A stretch of 64,000 nucleotides of DNA from Voacanga thouarsii (taxonomy: Eukaryota; Streptophyta; Magnoliopsida; Gentianales; Apocynaceae). Position 1 is the first letter of the stretch; the number at the start of each line of letters is the position of its first letter. Under the pieces are notes generated by a model. That model did no database searches, was not told the origin of the DNA, and worked only from the letters and a program-made list of their open reading frames with translations. The position numbers were made by a program, and so were the translations under genes. Positions 58,571 to 64,000 of the stretch are shown here, piece by piece. Where the stretch lies: contig JANUWF010003375.1 in NCBI GenBank assembly GCA_026120185.1, forward strand, positions 2,685,736 to 2,749,735, in the 5' to 3' direction.

Positions 58571-60180
58571 TCTGAAATATCCTTTTTCGTACCGATCCAC
58601 CAATAATGCCATTTTAAGTCCTAATACATCTTTACGGCTCCTAGATTGATGGTACACTTACTCCAATGTGCTTTTGTTAAAATATCCCGTCTCATCATAG
58701 ATTGCTTTAGAATATAATACCGATCTCAGTAATAAATAATTCTATCATTATCCCTTCGAAGCTCATCTCTTCTTTTCTTCACATTCTTTTGCATCAACCT
58801 TTTGCAACTCTTCATCTTTTTCTTGTTCTTCATTTAACTGTTGTAGGAAAATAGGTTGAATGGAGATACTATTCAGCCTTATTTCTCCATCTACTACAAT
58901 GCTTCCAATTTTGGGATTCGTAACATCCGAAGAGCTGATAAGTTTGCCTTCCTACTACGGGCATCCACTACTTTGTTTGCTTTTCCAAGATGATACTTAA
59001 TTGGACGCTGACATTCTTCCAAAAATTCCATCTACCAATGTTGTCTCGTGTTCAAATCCTTTTTAGTAAAATATACTTTAAACTTTTGTGATCAGTGAAA
59101 ACCTCAAACTCAGCCCCATACAAATAATGTCTTCATTTCTTATGAGCAAATACAATAGCTGCCTACTCTAGGTTATATGTAGGATAATTTTTCTCATGAG
59201 GTTCCAATTTCCTAGAGATATAAGCTATCACCTCTCTTTATTGTATCAATACTCCTCCCAATCCTTGCTTTATTGATCCGTGTACACCTCATAAGGTTTA
59301 TCCATCTTTGGCAATGCCAAATAGGAGCAGAATTTAACCTTTTCTTCAGTTCTTGAAAACTTTTCTTACACTTCTCGGTCTAAACATAAGGAGCTTTCTT
59401 TTGGGTGAGTCGAGTTAAAGGTGAAGCTATCTTAGAAAATCCCTCAATAAACCTCCGATAATATCCTGCTAATTCCAGAAAACTTTGCATTTCAGTTGGA
59501 GTCTCAATACCTTTCTAATTTGTCACCACTTCGACTTTCGCAAGGTCTATTGTAATCCCGTCTTTAGATATTACATGTCCCAAGAATACTACTTCTTGTA
59601 TTCCCTAAGACTTTCTGAAGTTGCTGTTCAGGTTTTTGGGGGCCTTTGGAGTATACTAGAATGTCATCTATGAATATAACCATAAAATTATTTAAGTACG
59701 ACCAAAATTTTCGGTGCATTAAGTCCATAAAATAGCAGGGGCATTAGTAACACCAAAGGGCATCGCCACAAACTCAAAATGCCCATATCGAGTGTTAAAT
59801 GTAGTTTTCGGTATATTCTCTTTCCGAATCCAAACTTGGTAACTTTCTTGCCTTAAGTCTAACTTTGAGAATCATCCTGGTCTTTGTAATTGATCAAATA
59901 ATTCATCAATTATGGGCAATGGATATTTATTCTTTACCGTTATTGCATTTAACCCTCACAATTCTATACACATCCGTAATGACCCAGTTTCTTCTTAACA
60001 AACACTACAGGTGCTTCCCAAGTTGAAGTACTTAGTTGAATGAACCCTTGCTCCATTAATTCTTGTACTTATTTCTTAAGCTCCTATAATTCTGTGGGTG
60101 CCATTCTATAAGGAGTCCTTGAAATTGATTCTGCCGATGGCACTAGATCAATGGAAAACTTTACTTCTCTCTCTGGTGGT
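58571..60180 (-). pseudogene. Element J reverse transcriptase and RNase H, broken
   Basis: RT landmarks in order on the minus strand: a SISRTPYRMAPTEL phrase near 60120, APVVFVKKK near 60010, and the catalytic box IFIDDILVYS at 59648-59677 (both aspartates kept). RNase H landmarks: VIAYISRKLEPHEKNYPTY near 59190-59230, then EVFTDHKSLKYI at 59070-59107. Stops and shifts occur in all frames, so no long open frame remains. Confidence 0.83.
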
Positions 60181-60585
60181 AACTTCTTCAATTCTGCTAG
60201 AAAAACACCTAAACACTTATTCACAATAGGGATATCTTCGGGTTTCTTAATCTCTCCTGGCTTATTAATTACATAGGCAAAGTATTCAGTACCCTATTTT
60301 CTAATCATCTTTTGGGCCTTGAGTCCTAATATAAAAGTATTACTTTTCCTTCTAGCCTCACCTACAAATTCCAATGTAGGTCTCTCAAGCCGACGGAAAT
60401 GTACTACCTTATGTCTACAATCAACTTAAGCATGATGCTGAGATAACCAATCCATGCCCAAGATAGCATCCTAATGTTCTATAGGTAAACATATCAAATC
60501 TTCTCCAAATATTTCATCTCCTACCAAGATCTTACAATTCCTATGTATTTTCATCTCCTCTAAGCCGACTCCATACTCCTGTCCT
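60181..60585 (-). pseudogene. Element J aspartic protease region, broken
   Basis: The phrases EDLICLPIEH, a stop, DAILGMDWLSQHHA, a stop, VDCRHKVVHF match the gypsy protease end (normally F.VILGMDWL...A.VDC). Then comes a linker with LGVFLAELKKLPPEREVKFS leading to RT. The tryptophan and glutamine codons appear as stops in places (TGG or CAA/CAG to TAG/TAA). Confidence 0.78.
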
Positions 60586-60934
60586 TTGAGGGTGAGGGCA
60601 ACTAAAACTCATATGTCCTACCTTCCCACAGTTAAAGCATCTAAAAGAGGGTTGTCCTCTAGTCGGGCCTCACCTCCTCTGCATCTTCCCTTTCTTTTGC
60701 CATCGGTGCCTTCCAAATCTTTTCTCACTCATACCCCCAAAATCCACTTCAATCTCTCCTGGTCATATTCTCATTGACTCTAATAATAGTCTTAGATAAC
60801 TATTAGATAGTATCAGCCATCTTCTGGAAGGTCTGGTACATAGGGTAGTCCAAAGTTGCAAGGTGAGGACCTTCTACCCGCGGCTCCCCCATCATCAGCT
60901 CAGTGTTATTTCGAGTAGTTCTCTTAGGAGGTAT
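60586..60934 (-). pseudogene. Element J gag, internally deleted
   Basis: A PPKRTTRNNTELMMGEPRVE start is visible at 60934 (start codon now ATA), followed by a short stretch (YPMYQTFQKMADTI) and, only about 250 bp later, the zinc knuckle CFNCGKVGHMSFSC (intact CX2CX4HX4C) at about 60595-60640. Tekay/Del gags normally have several hundred residues of capsid between these two parts; it is absent here. So capsid is deleted, in addition to point mutations. Confidence 0.75.
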
Positions 60935-61328
60935 CTGTATAGTTCATAACATTTTACTGATATAATAGTGCAACATAGCTCAAAAGCAATCATAAAAATA
61001 GGCACAGTGCATATAAAAAAACATAACATATATCCATTCTCATTTATCACAAAGTCAATACAAAATTTATGTGCCAGTCACACAGTCATATACACTGGTC
61101 GAACCGTACATTCCCTACTATATATATTTGCATCTCACCCTCCTACTCATCATCATTTCTGTCTGAGACGAGAGGTCCTGAATCAGTAGAAACTGTATAG
61201 GACTCAGTTGCATCGAATCCCTCACATTCATCTACATCAAGATGCACCAAGCCAGTACGTCTGAGTGTATCTTCCAATTCTTTCTTGAACTCCTCGACCA
61301 CAGGTACTTGCACTTCGGGTACCTCTTA
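60935..61328 (-). other. Element J leader remnant
   Basis: Non-coding stretch before the gag start. The limit near 61328 is where the sequence changes to K. No primer-binding site is found, so the true 5' end of J is missing or lies beyond K. Confidence 0.45.
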
Positions 61329-62124
61329 ATAGGGCCTAAATTAGTCATATTTTTCCTAATTATTTGATATTATTTTGTAATACATTTTGTGAAATAACTA
61401 GCCATATTCCTTCATATTTGAGATTTTACCCTTGAAAAGGTATTTTGTGCATTATCAGATTTTAGGGGTAAAATAAAGCAAAATCATCACAAAGCAGAGT
61501 ATAGGCGGCGTCGATTTCGAGAAGGACAGCCGGCACCGATTTTCCACTGGAAAAACAAGGAATTGAAAAGCAATTGGAAGTCAACAAAGGCTGCTACAAT
61601 TGAAAGGAAAAGGAAGAAATTGGTCATGGCTCATGGCTAAGCAAGCCAAAGCCGACAACAAGAGCAACAACAAACAAAGCAACAAAGAATTGATTGAATT
61701 CGGTGGGGCCCAGGCGTAAAACAAAAGTCAACAAAAGGTGGCTGAGAAAATAACAAAAGCAAAAGCAAACAAAGAAGGAGAATTTTGATTAGCAATAGCA
61801 GGAGGAAGAAAGTGGCTTCATGGCTTTGGTGGCTAGGCAGGAAAATAAAGAAAAATAGCAGTTTCATGCGACAGCAAGAGCAGCACAAGAAAGAAATTCG
61901 GTGGGCCAAGAGAAACGAAGTCAACAAAAATGGAAAGTAGAGAAAAAGAGAAAAGCAGCTTCAGTCGGTGGCTCAGCAAGCCGACAGCAAGGGAAAATAA
62001 AAGGAAATCATTTCGGCAAGAGAGTTGATGATTTGCTACTCAACTGAGCCAAGGCAAGAAAAGTGGCTCAATTGAGCCAGTGTAGCAATAAGCAAAAGAA
62101 ATAGAATTTCGGTGGCTTCAAGCA
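61329..62124 (+). other. Sequence K, left part: LTR-like, unassigned
   Basis: Begins tagggcctaaattagtca, AT-rich at first, then purine-rich with repeated motifs such as ggtggc, gccgaca and agcaaaag. It continues after solo LTR L at 63412. A TATA-like cttataaataaagg at about 63677-63690 lies in the right part. With L removed it would be an LTR-like unit of more than 1 kb, but I see neither clear TG...CA ends nor coding sequence. Confidence 0.4.
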
Positions 62125-63406
62125 TGAAAAACCTTAGAAGGGGGGGTGGGTGAATAAGGTTTTTGACAAGTAAAAAAAAAAAATTTCGGATTGTCTAAAA
62201 TGCTGAACAAGGATGATCACAAAGATGCTTGGACTGACTTTATAGATGCATAGAAAGCTATCCAAGCACTCGTAGATGTATATCCAGATTTAGATAGTAA
62301 AAAGCAATGCATGAACCACTGAAATAAAATGAGACAAGAGATGTATAGTGGTTTGATCCACAATGATCTACGTCCACTACCTTAAGTCTCACACTTAAGG
62401 ATTTTCAACCTTATTTCATTAATCTCACTCAATAAAACAATCATATACAAGAGAGGATCACCACACTAGGTTTCCCACAACCTCTCAAACACATCAAGGA
62501 TCACCTCACTAGGTTTTACTCCACAACCTTGATTTAATCACAAAACAAGGATCACCCCTATGGGTTTTACCACACAACCTTAAACATACACAACACAAAG
62601 ATCACCCCTATGGGTTTTACCACACAACCTTGAATATTCAACAGAGATTTGAAAGTTAATAGAATAGAGATAAGCTCATTTACTGGAGCAGATGTTCTCT
62701 CAGATACAAGCCATAAAATACTTTTATCTTTGATACACAATGAGCTCATTTTGAAGCCAGATAAAAGGAGATTTTTGAAAATGTTGAGCAATAATGTTTC
62801 TAAGATAGATGTTTCAAAAACCTTGGTTGTAATCTTGCTTTAAGGGCTATTTATAGACCCAAAAAGTGGAGTGCCAATAGTCATAAAAAAAACGGCTACA
62901 AATTTTTCTGTTTAAATTCATCCGAGTTTTGGACTCGGGTTTTGGACGAAGATGCATCCAAAAGTTAAGTCCAAAATGGCACATTCTTGACAGAAATTTT
63001 TCAACTTAGTTTACAAGATTTTAGATGAACCTTTTGGATTCAAATTGTTCCATCCAAAATTCTGTGAATTTAAAAACTTTAAAAATCATCTCCTTTGAAG
63101 CTTCAAGGTAAAGTCAAATGAATCAAAAGATAAGAAGACATAGGAATTAATAAATATACCTTAATAATACTTCCTAGTCTATCATTCTTCATAAAGAGCT
63201 TCCATAATATATAACTTCGCATACTCTGATTTTCTCATTTGATTTTCTAATCTTGAAATTAGCGATGAAGAGGTTGTCAATAATTCTTATCTAAAGACTT
63301 TAGAAGAATAAAGATTAAACATGTCCTAACACAGGGAATCAATAGGTTAGTTCATATCAACATTTGTTATAAATAAAAACATAAAAGAAAGCCCTTAGGG
63401 CTAACA
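62125..63406 (-). mobile_element. Solo LTR L (1.28 kb, Copia-3 family)
   Basis: Ends as in the Copia-3 LTRs (tgaaaaacctta at 62125; gggctaaca at 63406), with exact duplication aagca at 62120-62124 and 63407-63411. It is clearly diverged from the Copia-3 LTRs and has shorter internal repeats. TATA box (tatttata, read on minus) at 62848-62855. A 10-bp inverted repeat with G-rich loop at 62127-62164. No internal region. Confidence 0.93.
62510..62635. repeat. Short tandem units in solo LTR L
   Basis: aaggatcacccctatggg and gttttaccacacaacctt recur at about 62545 and 62598, with a looser unit at about 62490. It is the counterpart of the 113-bp units of the Copia-3 LTRs with a shorter period of about 54 bp. 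Confidence 0.75.
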
Positions 63407-63411
63407 AAGCA

Positions 63412-63840
63412 AAATTCTGCACGGCTGAAATTGAAGCCAATCTCAAGCAATCACAATTTAACATCAATTGGAGGATTCAGCAGGAAACGACAAGAAGATA
63501 ACATAGCTGAAATCAAAAGTCCAATTCAAATTGAGTTTCCAATTTACAAAGTCAAAGGTGGAAGCATTAGAATTTCTTTTAGGTTTTATTTTAGCAATTT
63601 CTATTCCTTTTTAGTTTTGGATTATTTTTAGGTAATTACTTCTTCTTTATTTAGGATTCTTTTAGGAACTTTGTAAGCTTATAAATAAAGGCCAATTTAC
63701 CCTAGGTACAATGTAGGGACTTAGATTTATTTTTTAGTGCATCACCAATATTTTTTGAAAATAAATAGTTCAAGGAAGATTGTACAAGAAGGTCTTTGAA
63801 GGAAGAAAAAGAAGGCTTGTCTATGAATTAGTCCAATAAG
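63412..63840 (+). other. Sequence K, right part, with TATA-like motif
   Basis: Continues K after solo LTR L. It contains a good TATA box, cttataaataaagg (63677-63690), followed by ggccaatttaccctagg, which looks like an LTR promoter region. No coding domain: the open frame 63431-63631 shows nothing known. Confidence 0.4.
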
Positions 63841-63915
63841 AATAAGAGTTAGTGTAGTTAAGTGGTTAGAGCTTTGCGATTTAATCTCCAAGGTCTTGAG
63901 TTCAAATCCCATCAC
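63841..63915 (+). other. tRNA-like segment near window end
   Basis: tagttaagtgg (63855-63865) is a good A-box and agttcaaatcc (63899-63909) a good B-box, 33 bp apart. The text ggtcttgagttcaaatccc is the same as in solo LTR A, and similarity continues for roughly 70 bp downstream (ttcattccttaa). The surroundings are not those of the long LTR family. It may be the head of a tRNA-derived SINE or part of another LTR; the window ends too soon to say. Confidence 0.55.
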
Positions 63916-64000
63916 TTATGTTTTATTCATATTTATCTTAGCTATGTTTGAATTTTCATTTTTCTTTCATTCCTTAAAGATAGGAATTTTTTCTTAAGGA

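Larger units (their letters stand above)
49349..61328 (-). mobile_element. Gypsy element J (Tekay/Del-like), degenerate, 5' end missing
   Basis: Minus-strand order from right to left: leader, shortened gag with zinc knuckle, protease, RT, RNase H, integrase, C-terminal tail, polypurine tract and a 3.8 kb 3' LTR. The order RT-RNase H-integrase defines Ty3/gypsy. The tail near the polypurine tract (NFEDEVF, RRGECNTP-like) and the very long LTR starting tgtaatacccc suggest the Tekay/Del chromoviruses. Solo LTR D (53485-57755) splits the integrase C-terminus. The 5' LTR is not seen; sequence K starts at about 61328. Its entry point in Copia-2 matches the empty site at 22440-22450. Confidence 0.87.

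Noticed and set aside
61637..61927. Minus-strand frame rich in L, F and C, membrane-like
   Set aside because: Arises from the purine-rich, low-complexity sequence K; no domain or relatives in the window.

Overview
This window reads as intergenic heterochromatin from a flowering-plant nuclear genome, and the species cannot be told from it. The evidence is plant-type Ty1/copia and Ty3/gypsy polyproteins, primer-binding sites matching initiator tRNA-Met, LTRs with TG...CA ends, and long microsatellites. I found no host gene that I can support, and no rRNA gene, CRISPR array or standard tRNA gene. Almost every base belongs to a retrotransposon, and none of the elements looks able to move on its own.

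Left part (1-13673): a gypsy remnant on the minus strand (about 9883-12292) was split by a copia element, Copia-1 (minus, 1252-9882). The 3' LTR of Copia-1 was in turn split by a long solo-type LTR (copy E, 1-1251). About 1.4 kb at 12293-13673 stays unassigned.

Middle (13674-49348): a decayed Tat/Ogre-type gypsy ORF (plus strand, 13674-14099 and 20161-21436) was hit twice. One insertion is a solo LTR (F, 14100-20155), itself holding the 4.25 kb solo LTR A. The other is a complete but dead copia element, Copia-2 (plus, from 21437). The 5' LTR of Copia-2 holds Copia-3 (minus, 23109-38190, exact TSD gatgc). Copia-3 holds solo LTR B (exact TSD aggct) and solo LTR H, and H holds solo LTR G of its own family in the opposite orientation (exact TSD ctttg).

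Right part (43995-64000): the 3' LTR of Copia-2 was hit by solo LTR C and by a Tekay/Del-like gypsy element J (minus, 49349 to about 61328). J carries solo LTR D (exact TSD atagg). Beyond J lies an LTR-like sequence K, which holds a solo LTR (L) of the Copia-3 family (exact TSD aagca).

The 4.2-4.3 kb family A-E is the main theme: four complete solo LTRs and one partial copy in 64 kb, in two sequence subgroups (A/C and B/D/E). Its 3' end resembles the end of J's LTR, which places it near the Tekay/Del gypsy lineage and fixes the sense strand (A and E plus; B, C, D minus). The points most worth a second look are the tRNA-like A-box/B-box segment kept inside these LTRs and seen again at 63841-63915, a hairpin with a G-rich loop at the LTR end of the Copia-3 family, and a tandem duplication inside the integrase of Copia-1.
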